Origin: Ancylothrix sp. D3o
GTDB lineage: Bacteria > Cyanobacteriota > Cyanobacteriia > Cyanobacteriales > Oscillatoriaceae
Assembly (NCBI RefSeq): GCF_025370775.1
Contig: NZ_JAMXEX010000013.1
Coordinates: 62,001 to 126,000, forward strand
Direction of reading: 5' to 3'
DNA length: 64,000 bases
The stretch's first letter is position 1, and the number at the start of each line of letters is the position of its first letter. This document shows, in pieces, positions 8,806 to 18,097 of this stretch. A program made the position numbers and the translations under genes. Below the pieces are notes generated by a model, which did no database searches, had not been told where the DNA came from, and saw only the letters and a list, made by a program, of their open reading frames with translations.

Positions 8806-9462
8806 TTACTTGATGCTTGGTAATGTCGATGGAGGTGGGTTGCTTTGCGAGTCGGTAGGTGGCGGCGGAATGGGTATCGGTGTCGCCCCCCGATTCGGTT
8901 CTGGTATTGGTTGCGTTTTGTCTATCGGCGGCGGCAAAATCGGATCAAGGCCCGCTTGAAAGAAGTAAACGCGGTCACAATAGCGAGAATCGCTGTTACA
9001 GATGGTTTCTATGGCAATATTGCTGACATTGGTGATAGGAAGCGATAGGTCGGCTTTTTGACCGGGCCCGATGGTTTGGTCGGCAGTTGCTTTGCCGTCG
9101 AGGTAAATTTTGACGGTGGCTGAGGGACTTTTCCAGTCGTTATCCCGCATTCCAAACTGCAAGGTGAGGGTTTGAAAGTTGTAATCGTTTGGCCCTGGGT
9201 TTTCTGGCCTAATGCGGCAAGTCAGGCCGGAGTATTGAGTTCCGGGGCCCATAAATAAAAGTGATGTGTACACTTGTCTGTTGACGGAAACATCTTCGGT
9301 AATTTTCCGCCACCGGCCCGGGCCGGTACTCACACAAACCGCATCCAATAACGAGATATCCTCAAGCTCCAAAGGTTGTGCTTGCACGTTTAGAGGCGAA
9401 AGACCGGCCCACAACATGACACCGGCCAGCAGTTGAGAAAGTTTTAATTTGTTTTTTTTCAT
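8806..9462 (-). CDS. Secreted proline-rich hypothetical protein
   Basis: 218 aa. A clear signal peptide (basic MKKNKLK, hydrophobic core LLAGVMLWAGL, likely cleavage after NVQAQ) precedes a domain with four cysteines that may form disulfides (CVSTGPGRW, TCRIRP, TICNSDSRYC). The C-terminal 45 residues are Pro/Ser/Thr-rich and probably disordered. The middle domain resembles NPCBM-like carbohydrate-binding folds only loosely (VKIYLDGKATAD), so I leave it unnamed. Confidence 0.75.
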   Translation of the reverse strand: MKKNKLKLSQLLAGVMLWAGLSPLNVQAQPLELEDISLLDAVCVSTGPGRWRKITEDVSVNRQVYTSLLFMGPGTQYSGLTCRIRPENPGPNDYNFQTLTLQFGMRDNDWKSPSATVKIYLDGKATADQTIGPGQKADLSLPITNVSNIAIETICNSDSRYCDRVYFFQAGLDPILPPPIDKTQPIPEPNRGATPIPIPPPPTDSQSNPPPSTLPSIK

Positions 9463-9492
9463 TGCAAGGGGATGAGCTTCATCTCAGATTGT

Positions 9493-9540
9493 CCTTTGTC
9501 ATTAGTCCTTAGTCCATAGTCATTTGACTAATGACAAAGG
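9493..9540. repeat. 13-bp inverted repeat (CCTTTGTCATTAG)
   Basis: CCTTTGTCATTAG at 9493-9505 and its perfect complement at 9528-9540 form a long hairpin in the promoter region of the secreted protein. Related GTCATTTGTC-type strings occur at 38937-39030, so this is a dispersed repeat family rather than a gene-specific operator. Confidence 0.7.
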
Positions 9541-9564
9541 AGAATTGACAAATGACTGATGTTT

Positions 9565-9678
9565 TCATTTTCGCAAGCCACTTGTCCAAATGTTGGTTAG
9601 CATCATAAAGACCCCACCAACAAAAATTAGGAGGGCCAGACCCCCAGCGAGGGCATCAAGTAAATTGGTGTTTTCCAT
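9565..9678 (-). CDS. 37-aa single-pass membrane protein (putative)
   Basis: The frame reads MENTNLLDALAGG, then a hydrophobic run LALLIFVGGVFMMLTNIW, then SGLRK. This topology (short polar N-terminus, one membrane span, basic end) is that of the tiny photosynthetic-complex or NDH-1 subunits of cyanobacteria, but it does not match any Psb, Pet, Psa or Ndh subunit I can recall. No strong ribosome site is seen upstream. It is divergent from the 124-aa membrane protein at 9734. A longer reading of that gene from 9590 would cover this frame. Confidence 0.5.
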   Translation of the reverse strand: MENTNLLDALAGGLALLIFVGGVFMMLTNIWTSGLRK

Positions 9679-9733
9679 CAGTTTGAAAGGATTTTCCGCT
9701 AAACTTACTGCCAGCTTACCTTATTTTTTTGAG

Positions 9734-10108
9734 ATGTTTGACTTTAATTTTCTGTTTGAGTTTTCCCGCGCTCATTGCATTGCGATTTGTGCTTTTCTGG
9801 TGCCTGCAAACCTCGTCTGCACCTTGCTGACGATGATTTTAACGGCACTCCACCGGCCCGCTGTTCAGGTTCGTTTTTCCGCAGCTTTTGCCTCTGTGCC
9901 CGCTTTGGTGATGGTGTTGCACGTTTTCACTTGGTTTATGGTTGGGGTGGTTATGCTTCCGACGTTTATTTTATTGACGTTGGCCACTGTTTGTCTGGCG
10001 ATGAATTTTTGGGCTGTGGTTCACCCCCAGAGTATGGCTCGCTTGTTGCGCTGGTTGTTTATGTGGGTGAGGGGCCGGTTGCCTTTTGGCGTAGCGACTG
10101 AAGGTTAA
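9734..10108 (+). CDS. Small multi-pass membrane protein
   Basis: 124 aa from ATG 9734 (MFDFNFLFEFSR). It has three probable membrane spans: ICAFLVPANLVCTLLTMIL, a Val/Met-rich middle span, and LPTFILLTLATVCLAMNFW. A basic C-terminal tail follows. No transporter or enzyme signature is present. An in-frame start at 9590 would add a non-hydrophobic Arg/Lys-rich leader antisense to the 37-aa protein, so it was not used. Confidence 0.7.
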   Translation: MFDFNFLFEFSRAHCIAICAFLVPANLVCTLLTMILTALHRPAVQVRFSAAFASVPALVMVLHVFTWFMVGVVMLPTFILLTLATVCLAMNFWAVVHPQSMARLLRWLFMWVRGRLPFGVATEG

Positions 10109-10141
10109 AATATTTTTGCTCTGTGTTGGGTTTTTGAAACA

Positions 10142-10384
10142 ATGAAAGAAAAGTTAATCAATGGGTTGAATTCGATTTTGGTTGCGGATGTTTTTTTTGT
10201 TTTGTTTAGTTTTTTTTGGTTCGTAATTGCACTGCTGGGACGCGGTGCTAAGGTAAATTTGGGGTTTGATTTGTGGTACAAACTCTGGGAGCCGGTTTTT
10301 ATGCCCGCTATTGGGATCTTGATGGCCGGTGCTATTCTCAGCGGTCTTATTAGCTGGGTTTCTAAAAAGTTGCAATCCAATTAA
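10142..10384 (+). CDS. Small two-span membrane protein
   Basis: 80 aa with two hydrophobic helices (VFFVLFSFFWFVIALLG and MPAIGILMAGAILSGLI) and a basic C-terminal end. No family is recognised. It lies 33 bp downstream of the 124-aa membrane protein and is closed by an intrinsic terminator, so the two likely form one operon. Confidence 0.7.
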   Translation: MKEKLINGLNSILVADVFFVLFSFFWFVIALLGRGAKVNLGFDLWYKLWEPVFMPAIGILMAGAILSGLISWVSKKLQSN

Positions 10385-10395
10385 TACTTTTTGTG

Positions 10396-10426
10396 GCGGT
10401 CGTTTGGTGACAGCGACCGCTTTTTT
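10396..10426 (+). terminator. Intrinsic terminator
   Basis: Perfect stem GCGGTCG/CGACCGC (10396-10402, 10414-10420) with an 11-nt loop, followed by TTTTTT. It ends the small-membrane-protein pair upstream. Confidence 0.9.
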
Positions 10427-10482
10427 ATTTATAATATTTATTCGGAAAAACTGTCAATTAAAACCGGCTTATTTTAACTAAT

Positions 10483-11262
10483 ATGGAACTCCTAAGTTTA
10501 TCTCAGGCTGTGGCAGAGGGTTTGTTTACAGAAATTTGTCTTGTAGCAACCGATATGGATGGTACGCTTACTCAGAAGGGTAAGTTTAATTCGGCTTTGC
10601 TATGGGCCCTAGAAAATTTAGCAAGCGCCGGTATCCAGGTTGTAATTGTTACGGGGCGGTCTGCCGGTTGGGTGAGTGGGATATCAAGTTTGATGCCGGT
10701 GGCGGGGGCAATTGCAGAAAATGGTGGGTTGTTTTTTCCCCAGGGTTCTGATGTGCCGGTGTGTTTATCTGCGATTGAAAATTTTACTTTACACCGGCAA
10801 CAATTAGCCACCGCCTTTGAAAGTCTGAAATCTCATTTTCCCAACATTCAAGAATCAGGAGATAATGTTTTTCGCCTCACAGATTGGACGTTTGATGTGG
10901 CGGGATTACGTCAAAATGATCTTGACAAATTGGCAAGCTTATGTTATCAAATAGGGTGGGGATTTACTTATAGCTCGGTGCAGTGTCATATCAAACCCCA
11001 AGTTCAGGATAAAGCCGCCGGTTTATTGAGAGTCTTGCGTGAGTTTTTCCCGCAAATACCGGCCCAAAAAGTGGTGACAGTGGGCGATAGTCCTAATGAT
11101 GAAAGTTTATTTAATTCTGCAAATTTTCCGGTTTCTGTCGGGGTAGCGAATGTATTGGAATATGCAGACAAGTTAATTTATAAGCCGGTTTGTGTGACAA
11201 CAGCGGCGGAGGGTGCAGGGTTTTGTGAATTGGCAAATCAGCTTTTAGGGTGCAAATCCTAG
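10483..11262 (+). CDS. HAD-superfamily hydrolase, subclass IIB
   Basis: 259 aa. The four HAD motifs are present: DMDGTLT (nucleophile Asp, about residue 24), VIVTGRS (motif II), the Lys region IKPQVQDKAAG (motif III), and GDSPNDESLF (motif IV). The large C2B cap between motifs II and III places it with Cof, sucrose-phosphatase and mannosylglycerate-phosphatase-like enzymes. The substrate is probably a sugar phosphate, but this cannot be decided here. It follows a strong terminator and is its own unit. Confidence 0.88.
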   Translation: MELLSLSQAVAEGLFTEICLVATDMDGTLTQKGKFNSALLWALENLASAGIQVVIVTGRSAGWVSGISSLMPVAGAIAENGGLFFPQGSDVPVCLSAIENFTLHRQQLATAFESLKSHFPNIQESGDNVFRLTDWTFDVAGLRQNDLDKLASLCYQIGWGFTYSSVQCHIKPQVQDKAAGLLRVLREFFPQIPAQKVVTVGDSPNDESLFNSANFPVSVGVANVLEYADKLIYKPVCVTTAAEGAGFCELANQLLGCKS

Positions 11263-11924
11263 TAATTGCCATTCCTTAACCTAAGCCCATAAAAATATCT
11301 TGCCATTTTGGTCAAGGACTTGTGATTATTTGCAACGATAAAGTTTAGGCTAGAACATCAAAAATGTCAAAACAAAGACTGCAACTATTTTTGCTATTAG
11401 GATAAGTAAGCAAACCTTTTAGGGGAAAATAAATCCCTCTTAGGAATTTTAAATATAAAGTCTGAAGCCTGGGAGGTAGCGGTAGAAGCATTGCAAACTT
11501 TTTTTGGTCACCGTTTGTTTTGGTGGGAAATTGGCAGTAACAACAAACCTCACCCCCTCCCCCTTACTCTACAAGGGAAGCGGGGCCAAGAATTAGTCCT
11601 CCTTCCCACCTCTGGCGAATTCTCCTCTTTGAGGCACCGGGGTAGGGGAGGAGAAATTTTTTTGCTTTCCTGAGGGTTGTGGAGGGTAGAATTATTGAGC
11701 CTCCGCCTTTATTCCTTTTTGTATAAATTGATAACTTTCTTCAAAAAAATCAACAAAACTTAACGGATTTTTCAAGCTTACGATAGATTTTTATATCACT
11801 TTTCACAAGGGGATGTCATCTGCCGATTGATAGAAATTGCGGGCAGGCAGCTTAATAATAATTCTAAATCAAACCAAAAAATATGAGCCATACTAAAAGT
11901 AGAAGATTTTGAGAGGTTGGGCAA
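11263..11924. other. 662-bp intergenic region with a C-rich dispersed repeat
   Basis: No credible gene. At about 11548-11655 lies a CACCCCCTCCCCC...GGGGTAGGGGAGGAG element whose C-rich and G-rich arms can pair; a related one is at about 37138-37260. The last 120 bp before 11925 should contain the promoter of the pentapeptide gene. The ribosome site is weak (GAGAGG, about 11910-11915). Confidence 0.5.
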
Positions 11925-12422
11925 ATGAAATCACTGATTTTAAAAGCCGCTGTGGTTGCCCTGACGACGCTTGGCGCAATGCCGGCACTCGCCGAAAATC
12001 CTGCCCATGTAAGGCAATTATTAGAAACAAACCAGTGTGCGGGTTGTAATTTGGCAGGCGCAAATTTAAAAGGCGCTCATATTATAGGAGCGGATCTGCG
12101 GGGAGCAAATTTGGCCGGTGCAAACCTGGAATATGCCAATTTAGAAGGCGCGGATCTGCGGGGAGCTTCTTTAGAAGGTGCGAATTTACGCAATAGTTAT
12201 TTAAACAGCGCTGAATTGACAAATGCTAATTTGAAACGCGCTAACTTGAGAAATGCCAATTTGGCTTTTAGTTTATTAAGTGGCTCAGATTTACGCGGCG
12301 CAAGTTTAGTGAATGCCAATTTATTGCGAGCCGATTTACGCCAAGCCGATGTAGTGCGAGAAACCTTGGCTGGAGCAAATTTAGAGCGGACAATGTTGCC
12401 AGCTTCATTGCGTTTGCAATAG
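11925..12422 (+). CDS. Secreted pentapeptide-repeat protein
   Basis: 165 aa. A signal peptide (MKSLILKAAVVALTTLGAMPALA) precedes VRQLLETNQCAGCNLAGANL, a Cys-x-x-Cys cap found in many cyanobacterial lumenal or periplasmic pentapeptide proteins. About 20 A(D/N)LxX pentapeptides then form a right-handed quadrilateral beta-helix. The role is unknown; family members are found in the thylakoid lumen and periplasm. It stands alone on the plus strand. Confidence 0.9.
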   Translation: MKSLILKAAVVALTTLGAMPALAENPAHVRQLLETNQCAGCNLAGANLKGAHIIGADLRGANLAGANLEYANLEGADLRGASLEGANLRNSYLNSAELTNANLKRANLRNANLAFSLLSGSDLRGASLVNANLLRADLRQADVVRETLAGANLERTMLPASLRLQ

Positions 12423-12791
12423 ACTACGCTTCTCAAACCAGAGGCGATGCGAAACTCAGATATAGATGTTTTGAGTAGTCTTAGGGGTGGCGGTTGATGC
12501 CGGTGCAGCCATGAAGCGCGGCGCTCAAATTTAGTGCCGGCTGATCTTAAAAAGCCTCCGGGGATACTTTCTCCTGCTCTTGGGTTTAGTTTACTGAGCC
12601 AAGAAACACAGCAGTAAACCGCTATCTCCTGCAAGGGGTAACGAAGCTTGCAAAATCCCGCCCCCAGGGCATCCCGCCCCTGACCGGCAAAAATGCTTAT
12701 TCCAAATAGATGAGAAAACCGCTATAAGATTGTAAAGAAACTTGGTAATCTCTTAAATAATTAATAAGCTGTGTCTGAGAGGGAAAAAATT
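12423..12791. other. Intergenic region upstream of psbU
   Basis: 369 bp with no gene I can support. An open frame on the minus strand across 12197-12634 is an antisense shadow of the pentapeptide repeats. The psbU promoter should lie in the last 80 bp, where a -10-like TATAAG occurs at 12723-12728. Confidence 0.4.
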
Positions 12792-13217
12792 ATGAGACGT
12801 GCAATCCGTCTGTTGAGCGTCCTGTGCCTGCTCGTCGGCTGCTGGGGCTGGTTAGGAGCGCCCCAAAACGCCTACGCTGCCAACTTAAACGGTGTAACAT
12901 TCAGCAATGCGCCGGTGTTGGCCGCCGAATTCCGCAACGCCATTGATGACAAACTCAGAACCGAGTACGGCAAGAAAATCGACCTCAACAACACAAACGT
13001 GCGAGCCTTCCGCCAATATCCGGGCTTATACCCCACCTTGGCAAGCAAAATTGTCCAAAACGCACCCTACGAAAAAGTTGAGGATGTCTTAAACCTCCCC
13101 GAACTCACAACTCGTCAAAAAGAACTTCTCCAAGCCAACCTGGATAAGTTCACCGTTACCGAAGTCGAACCCCACCTCGTAGAAGGCGACGACCGGTATA
13201 ACAACGGTCTCTACTAA
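12792..13217 (+). CDS. psbU: Photosystem II extrinsic protein PsbU (12 kDa)
   Basis: 141 aa. It has a lumen-targeting signal peptide ([21 protein letters not shown], cleavage near AYA-ANLNG). The mature domain has the tandem helix-hairpin-helix fold of PsbU ([38 protein letters not shown]). PsbU caps the oxygen-evolving cluster on the lumenal face of PSII. A GTG at 12771 is in frame, but GAGAGG at 12778-12783 sits about 8 nt before ATG 12792, which fixes the start. Confidence 0.97.
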   Translation: MRRAIRLLSVLCLLVGCWGWLGAPQNAYAANLNGVTFSNAPVLAAEFRNAIDDKLRTEYGKKIDLNNTNVRAFRQYPGLYPTLASKIVQNAPYEKVEDVLNLPELTTRQKELLQANLDKFTVTEVEPHLVEGDDRYNNGLY

Positions 13218-13295
13218 AACCCACAGGGGCGGCTATCCCTCCACCTCCGCAATACACACCGGAGGGGCACAGGGGCACCGCCCCTACAAGACAAA

Positions 13296-13320
13296 ACACC
13301 CCCACACCTGCTGGGGGTGT
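13296..13320 (+). terminator. Hairpin downstream of psbU
   Basis: ACACCCCC/GGGGGTGT, an 8-bp stem with a 9-nt loop, lies 78 bp after the psbU stop. The T-run comes only about 15 nt later, so it may act as an RNA 3' end stabiliser as much as a terminator. Confidence 0.55.
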
Positions 13321-13417
13321 CCTGTATAGCGCATTTTTTAACATCGCTCTTGAAGTCGATTAAACTTTAAACTAAAACGACGAAATAACAACGATTACCC
13401 AGAGGGCGATAATTCAA

Positions 13418-15103
13418 TTGGTCACACATTCAAACAGCTATTCATCCGAGCAATTGAACCTGCCTAACCACTTTGACGTTGTGGTGATAGGCACCGGCGC
13501 CGCCGGCCTTTACGCAGCACTCAGCCTGCCACAACATTATAAAATCGCCCTACTCACTAAAGACAGCCTGCCAAAATCTGCAAGCGACTGGGCCCAAGGA
13601 GGTATCGCCGCCGCCATCTCTGCGGATGACTCGCCCCTCCTCCACATCGAAGACACCCTCAAAGCCGGGGCCGGTTTATGCGACACCAACGCTGTTAAAT
13701 TTTTAGCAGAACACGCCTCAGAATCTATCGCATCTCTTGTCGATCTCGGAGTTGGCTTTGATCGCCACAGTGGCCAACTCGCCCTCACCCTCGAAGCCGC
13801 CCACTCGCGCCGCCGCGTTCTCCACGCCGCAGATACCACCGGGCGAGCCGTCGTTAGCACCCTTACTGCTCAAATTCTCAAACGCAAAAATATCCGCGTC
13901 ATTGAACAAGCTTTTGCCCTCAACCTTTGGCTAAACCCAACTTCAGGCCGGTGTCAAGGTATCAGCCTCGCCTATGAAGGTAATGTTTACTGGATACAAG
14001 CCGATGCCGTTGTTTTAGCCACCGGCGGCGGCGGACAAGTCTTTGCCCAAACCACCAACCCCGCCGTTAATACCGGCGATGGTGTAGCAATGGCATGGCG
14101 AGCCGGTGCTATTTTAAGAGATTTAGAATTTGTTCAATTTCACCCCACCGCCCTCACCAAAGCCGGCGCCCCCAGATTTTTAATCAGCGAAGCAGTACGC
14201 GGCGAAGGAGCCCATTTAGTAGACGATCACGGCTATCGCTTTGCTTTTGACTATCATTCAGCCGGTGAACTCGCTCCCCGCGATATCGTCAGCCGAGCCA
14301 TCTTCAGCCACTTTCAACGCACCGGCTCCGATCCTGCTACCGCCAACGTTTGGTTAGATTTACGCCCCATCCCGCCCGAACGCATCCACCACCGCTTCCC
14401 AAATATTATCCAAGTTTGCCGAGATTGGGGCATTGATGTTTTCAGCCAACCCATCCCCGTTGCTCCCGCCGCCCATTATTGGATGGGAGGTATTTACACC
14501 GATCTCGCCAACCAAACCTCAATTCCAGGGTTATATGCCGTCGGCGAAACAGCCAGCACAGGAGTACACGGTGCCAACCGGCTCGCCAGTAACTCGCTTC
14601 TCGAATGTATAGTTTTTGGTGCCCAACTCGCCCACCTAGAACTTTTTACCCCAGAGCCCGTTTCATTATCTTCGGGGCGTACCTCCCCCTTCACCCACTC
14701 CCAAAACGAACAAAACAAAATCCACACCATCCGTCAAGAATTGCCGCGTCTCGTCTGGCAAAGTGCCGGTATTTGCCGCAATCAACCCACCCTGCAAACC
14801 GTCCTCAACCAAATTCAAACCTGGCAAACAGAATTTGCCGCCCTTCCTCTTAGCCAATATTTAACAAGCCTTACGCCTACCGAGCCGACATCTATTTCCC
14901 CTTTTGATCCTGACTTGCTGCGTACTTGGGGAGAAACTTGCAACTTATTAGATATCGCCTATTTAATTCTCAACAGTGCCTTATTTCGCACCGAAAGCAG
15001 AGGCGGACATTACCGTACTGATTTCCCAAATTTAGACCCCAACTGGCACACCCACACACTGATTCAACAGGCTAACTGGTGGAAAAATTCCATCCCAACC
15101 TAA
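13418..15103 (+). CDS. nadB: L-aspartate oxidase
   Basis: 561 aa, FAD enzyme that oxidises L-aspartate to iminoaspartate in NAD biosynthesis, feeding NadA. The dinucleotide motif GTGAAGLYAA is near residue 27. The flavin/active-site signatures KSASDWAQGGIAAA, ATGGGGQVF, FVQFHPTAL, RGEGAHLVD, HYWMGGIYTD and GETASTGVHGANRLASNS are all present, as expected for NadB rather than SdhA. The start appears to be TTG 13418, since no ATG or GTG precedes the Rossmann motif. The stop overlaps the convergent 79-aa gene by 4 bp. Confidence 0.95.
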   Translation: MVTHSNSYSSEQLNLPNHFDVVVIGTGAAGLYAALSLPQHYKIALLTKDSLPKSASDWAQGGIAAAISADDSPLLHIEDTLKAGAGLCDTNAVKFLAEHASESIASLVDLGVGFDRHSGQLALTLEAAHSRRRVLHAADTTGRAVVSTLTAQILKRKNIRVIEQAFALNLWLNPTSGRCQGISLAYEGNVYWIQADAVVLATGGGGQVFAQTTNPAVNTGDGVAMAWRAGAILRDLEFVQFHPTALTKAGAPRFLISEAVRGEGAHLVDDHGYRFAFDYHSAGELAPRDIVSRAIFSHFQRTGSDPATANVWLDLRPIPPERIHHRFPNIIQVCRDWGIDVFSQPIPVAPAAHYWMGGIYTDLANQTSIPGLYAVGETASTGVHGANRLASNSLLECIVFGAQLAHLELFTPEPVSLSSGRTSPFTHSQNEQNKIHTIRQELPRLVWQSAGICRNQPTLQTVLNQIQTWQTEFAALPLSQYLTSLTPTEPTSISPFDPDLLRTWGETCNLLDIAYLILNSALFRTESRGGHYRTDFPNLDPNWHTHTLIQQANWWKNSIPT

Positions 15104-15339
15104 GCCGGCCCACCTTTTACCTCTTGCCAAAAGTGAGTTCCCGCATCTTCCCCAGTTTTGGGCCCACCGTTGTCTTTCGGTTCATACTCGGCTATCAGCG
15201 TATTCTCGCTGTCGAGATTGCTCAAGCTAATTTTGCTTAACAAATTACTGTTGGCATAAGACGTTGCACTACCTGCTCCCATTAGGTGCAACCCAAGTGC
15301 CAGCGTGGTTGTAGTAGCCAATTTTAGGAAAGTACCCAT
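15100..15339 (-). CDS. Small secreted hypothetical protein
   Basis: 79 aa with a hydrophobic signal segment (FLKLATTTTLALGLHLMGAG, cleavage near SYA). The polar tail ends in EYEPKDNGGPKTGEDAGTHFW, a Gly/Pro-rich C-terminus found in several small cyanobacterial exported proteins. Function unknown. Its 3' end overlaps the nadB stop by 4 bp in the convergent arrangement. Confidence 0.65.
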   Translation of the reverse strand: MGTFLKLATTTTLALGLHLMGAGSATSYANSNLLSKISLSNLDSENTLIAEYEPKDNGGPKTGEDAGTHFWQEVKGGPA

Positions 15340-15716
15340 AACACCCTCACCCTAAAAACGGTTTGCAGTGTAGATGCCCCGCTTTCTTTTCCAGTATATC
15401 AGTATATTTACGGAGGTGTCTACAGTGTTCTATGAAGATTCCGTAAATTCACGGTTTTACACTGAGTTTTCAGAAAAGCTTTTATTGCAGTTCCTCTCAA
15501 ACCCAGCCATCCAGACGGGTGTACAAAAATTTTTTCTCACCCTGGACTAACTTTTTTTAGCCACAAAATAAATTTTCATATCTTAGGCCAATGAGTACCT
15601 ACATTCGCATAAATGCTTAGAATACCGTCATTTTTTGACGGTGTTTGCTTAATAAATGCAGCCAATAAAATCTTAAAACCGGCTCATTTAACGGTTAAAA
15701 TCTCAAATCTAAAACT
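15340..15716. other. 377-bp intergenic region with two inverted repeats
   Basis: Contains the promoter of the 79-aa gene. TTTACGGA (about 15408) and TCCGTAAA (about 15443) form an 8-bp inverted repeat. At 15624-15642 is a perfect palindrome ACCGTCA-ttttt-TGACGGT, about 75 bp past the stop of the minus-strand CHASE2 gene. On that strand it has no T-run, so terminator function is uncertain. Confidence 0.5.
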
Positions 15717-17888
15717 TCACTCAGCAGCTATCTCATATCTATTTTTTCCCGCTTCTTTCGCTGCGTACATAGCCGTGTCTGCTTGGTTAATCAACGTTTC
15801 TACATCGTGGCTATGGAGGGGATAAAGACTAATACCGATACTACTGGTCACTGAAATAGAATGATCTTGTAGCAAAAATGGTTCTGCCAAAGTCTTGAGA
15901 ATTTTTTGGGCAACTCGCACTGCATCAGGAATCCCAGGAATTGCCGTTAAAATTACCGTAAACTCATCGCCACCGAGCCGACATACAGTATCACTGCCTC
16001 GCAAGCACCTTGTCAACCGGCTTGCTACTGCTTTTAGCAGCAAATCACCAATATCATGTCCGTGCGTGTCATTGACTTGTTTAAAGCCATCGAGATCCAA
16101 AAACAATAATGCCACTTTTTGGTTATTCACAACAGCCCAATCTAAAGACTGACTCAAACGTTCTTGAAATAACTTTCGGTTCGGCAGGCCGGTTAGGGGG
16201 TCGTGATAAGCCAAATAGCGAAACTGATCTTTTGAGGTTTTTAATTCTTGATTTGAGCGAGCTAATTCTGATGCTGTTCGCTTCAATTCTTCTTCTATTT
16301 TTTTGCGTTCGGTAATATCCCGAATCACTCCTACTAAAAACAAATTTCCCGCCGCATCTTTATGCAGTGACCTTTTTGTTGCAATCAAATAGGTATTGCC
16401 TTTAGCATCCGTAAACTTTTCCTCTGATTCTTGCTCTACTCCTGTATGAAAAACCTGTTCATCTTGCTGCCGAAACCATAAAGCTTCCTCTGAACCAAAA
16501 AAATCTTGCTCAGACTTCTCAATTAACTTGTCATAGCCATATCCAATTAATTTACAATACGCCTGATTTAAAACAATCCAGCGGTGCTTTTGATCTTTAA
16601 CAAAAATTGGGTCGGGAATTGTATTAATGACGCTATATAAAAATTCTCGTGATTTTTTAAATTCTTCTTCCAGATAAGCAAAATAGCCGGTGATATAAAC
16701 TGCCGAAATCATCAATCCTAACAGGGGTGGAAATAGTCCCCACCACCAACCAAACAGAAATGCTAAATAACAAACTGCGGTGAGCATTGAACCGGCCAAA
16801 AATACCCCCAAAGCCGACCGGCCCGGAGAGCGAAACTTCCAACTAATGGCGGCTCCCAAACTTGACCAAACAAAAATCCATAGCCATTCAATTTTATCTG
16901 GCAAAACTTGAATTAAAGGCCGGTTATCCAAAACAGCGCTGAGAATTTGGCTGGTAAAATTGGCATGAACTTCTACCCCAAAAACCCGTTGTGGGGCACT
17001 GTAGGGAGTGGAAAATAAATCTTTCATGCTCGGTGCTGTGGAGCCAATTAAAACAATGCTATCTCGCAATACACCGGCATTAAAATGACCCGCCAAAACA
17101 TCACTTACAGACAAAGTGCGAAAACTACCAGCCGGCCCGCGAAAATTACCTAAAATTTGATAACCGCCGCTATCAGCCCCCACATAGCCACCATCATTAC
17201 TTTTAAATTGCCTAAACACAGTTTGTCCGAGTTGTAAATAGTCGGAATTTGTTTGAGCAGCTTGGGGAGTAATGCCTTCAGCTTTGAGATACATTAAGGC
17301 AATTTGCAAAGCAAAACTTCTGTGAGCTTTGCCCTCAAAATGCCAATACAATAAACTGCGGCGAACTTTGCCATCAATATCGATAACAACATTATTAAAG
17401 CCTACTTGCTTTTTTTGTTTTAGAGTGGCCGGTGCTGCGATGCCAACTTCATCATTTTTATAGGGGATTTTTTCAATAGCGATCAAATTAGGAATTTGAA
17501 CAAATGTTCGTTCTAACTCAATAGAACCTGGTGGAATTGGCCGGGAGCGATAAATATCAAGGCCAATAACTCGCGGCTTTTGAGCATAGATTTTTTGCAA
17601 TAATTCAGCCAAAACAGCATCCGACATTTGTGTGCCGAATTTTTGAATATCTTTTTCATTTACCCCCACAATCACAATACGCCGGTCTGTTCCAGGGTTG
17701 GGAGAAGCGCGAAAAAAACCGTCAAGTGTTATTAATTCTAGGGGTTGTAAGATTCCCAATATTTTGAGGAAAATTATGCCAATCGTAACTCCTGTTGAAG
17801 TTAATAAAATCCGACGATTGGCTGACAAAATTTTCAGGAAAAGTGCTAAAACAGTTTTAGATGAATAGGGAAAATTTGACCTTTTCAT
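15717..17888 (-). CDS. CHASE2-PAS-GGDEF diguanylate cyclase
   Basis: About 723 aa. An N-terminal membrane helix (residues about 25-50) is followed by an extracytoplasmic CHASE2 sensor domain (GLDIYRSRPIPPGSIELE, VNEKDIQKFGTQMSD, GSTAPSMKDLFSTPY). Three more spans, a PAS domain (EFLYSVINTIPDPIFVKDQKHRW) and a C-terminal GGDEF domain come next. The active site is RLGGDEF, and an RxxD inhibitory site (RGSD) lies 5 residues before it, so it should make c-di-GMP with product feedback. A GTG at 17951 is in frame; ATG 17888 (MKRSNFPYSS) was chosen because the region before it looks non-coding. Neither start has a strong ribosome site. Confidence 0.9.
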   Translation of the reverse strand: MKRSNFPYSSKTVLALFLKILSANRRILLTSTGVTIGIIFLKILGILQPLELITLDGFFRASPNPGTDRRIVIVGVNEKDIQKFGTQMSDAVLAELLQKIYAQKPRVIGLDIYRSRPIPPGSIELERTFVQIPNLIAIEKIPYKNDEVGIAAPATLKQKKQVGFNNVVIDIDGKVRRSLLYWHFEGKAHRSFALQIALMYLKAEGITPQAAQTNSDYLQLGQTVFRQFKSNDGGYVGADSGGYQILGNFRGPAGSFRTLSVSDVLAGHFNAGVLRDSIVLIGSTAPSMKDLFSTPYSAPQRVFGVEVHANFTSQILSAVLDNRPLIQVLPDKIEWLWIFVWSSLGAAISWKFRSPGRSALGVFLAGSMLTAVCYLAFLFGWWWGLFPPLLGLMISAVYITGYFAYLEEEFKKSREFLYSVINTIPDPIFVKDQKHRWIVLNQAYCKLIGYGYDKLIEKSEQDFFGSEEALWFRQQDEQVFHTGVEQESEEKFTDAKGNTYLIATKRSLHKDAAGNLFLVGVIRDITERKKIEEELKRTASELARSNQELKTSKDQFRYLAYHDPLTGLPNRKLFQERLSQSLDWAVVNNQKVALLFLDLDGFKQVNDTHGHDIGDLLLKAVASRLTRCLRGSDTVCRLGGDEFTVILTAIPGIPDAVRVAQKILKTLAEPFLLQDHSISVTSSIGISLYPLHSHDVETLINQADTAMYAAKEAGKNRYEIAAE

Positions 17889-18097
17889 GTTAGGGCCGGT
17901 TTTAAAGATTAATTTTACAGTCCTCCCAGAAACAACTGCCGGGTTTGACACTCAACCGGCTTAAACAGCAATCAGGTAGATTTTTGCAACAAAAGTGTAC
18001 TTAAAAAATTCAGCAGCCGGAAAAAAATTTTGACTGCTGAGTGGTTTTAAGAAATAGCGTGGTTTTGAATGCCTAACAGGGAAATGGAAAACTTTCT

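Noticed and set aside
9590-9733. 48-residue N-terminal extension of the 124-aa membrane protein
   Set aside because: It is Arg/Lys/Pro-rich, starts from a weak codon and is antisense to a better small membrane protein frame; the hydrophobic protein begins naturally at ATG 9734.
11491-11673. 60-codon plus-strand frame in the C-rich repeat
   Set aside because: It consists of the dispersed CCCCTCCCCC repeat read as codons.
12197-12634. 145-codon minus-strand frame over the pentapeptide gene
   Set aside because: It mirrors the repeated A(N/D)LxX codons of the plus strand and has a low-complexity Lys/Leu/Ala composition; a shadow frame.
13537-13860. 107-codon minus-strand frame inside nadB
   Set aside because: Arg/Ser/Ala-rich shadow of a GC-rich coding stretch; nadB is complete on the plus strand.
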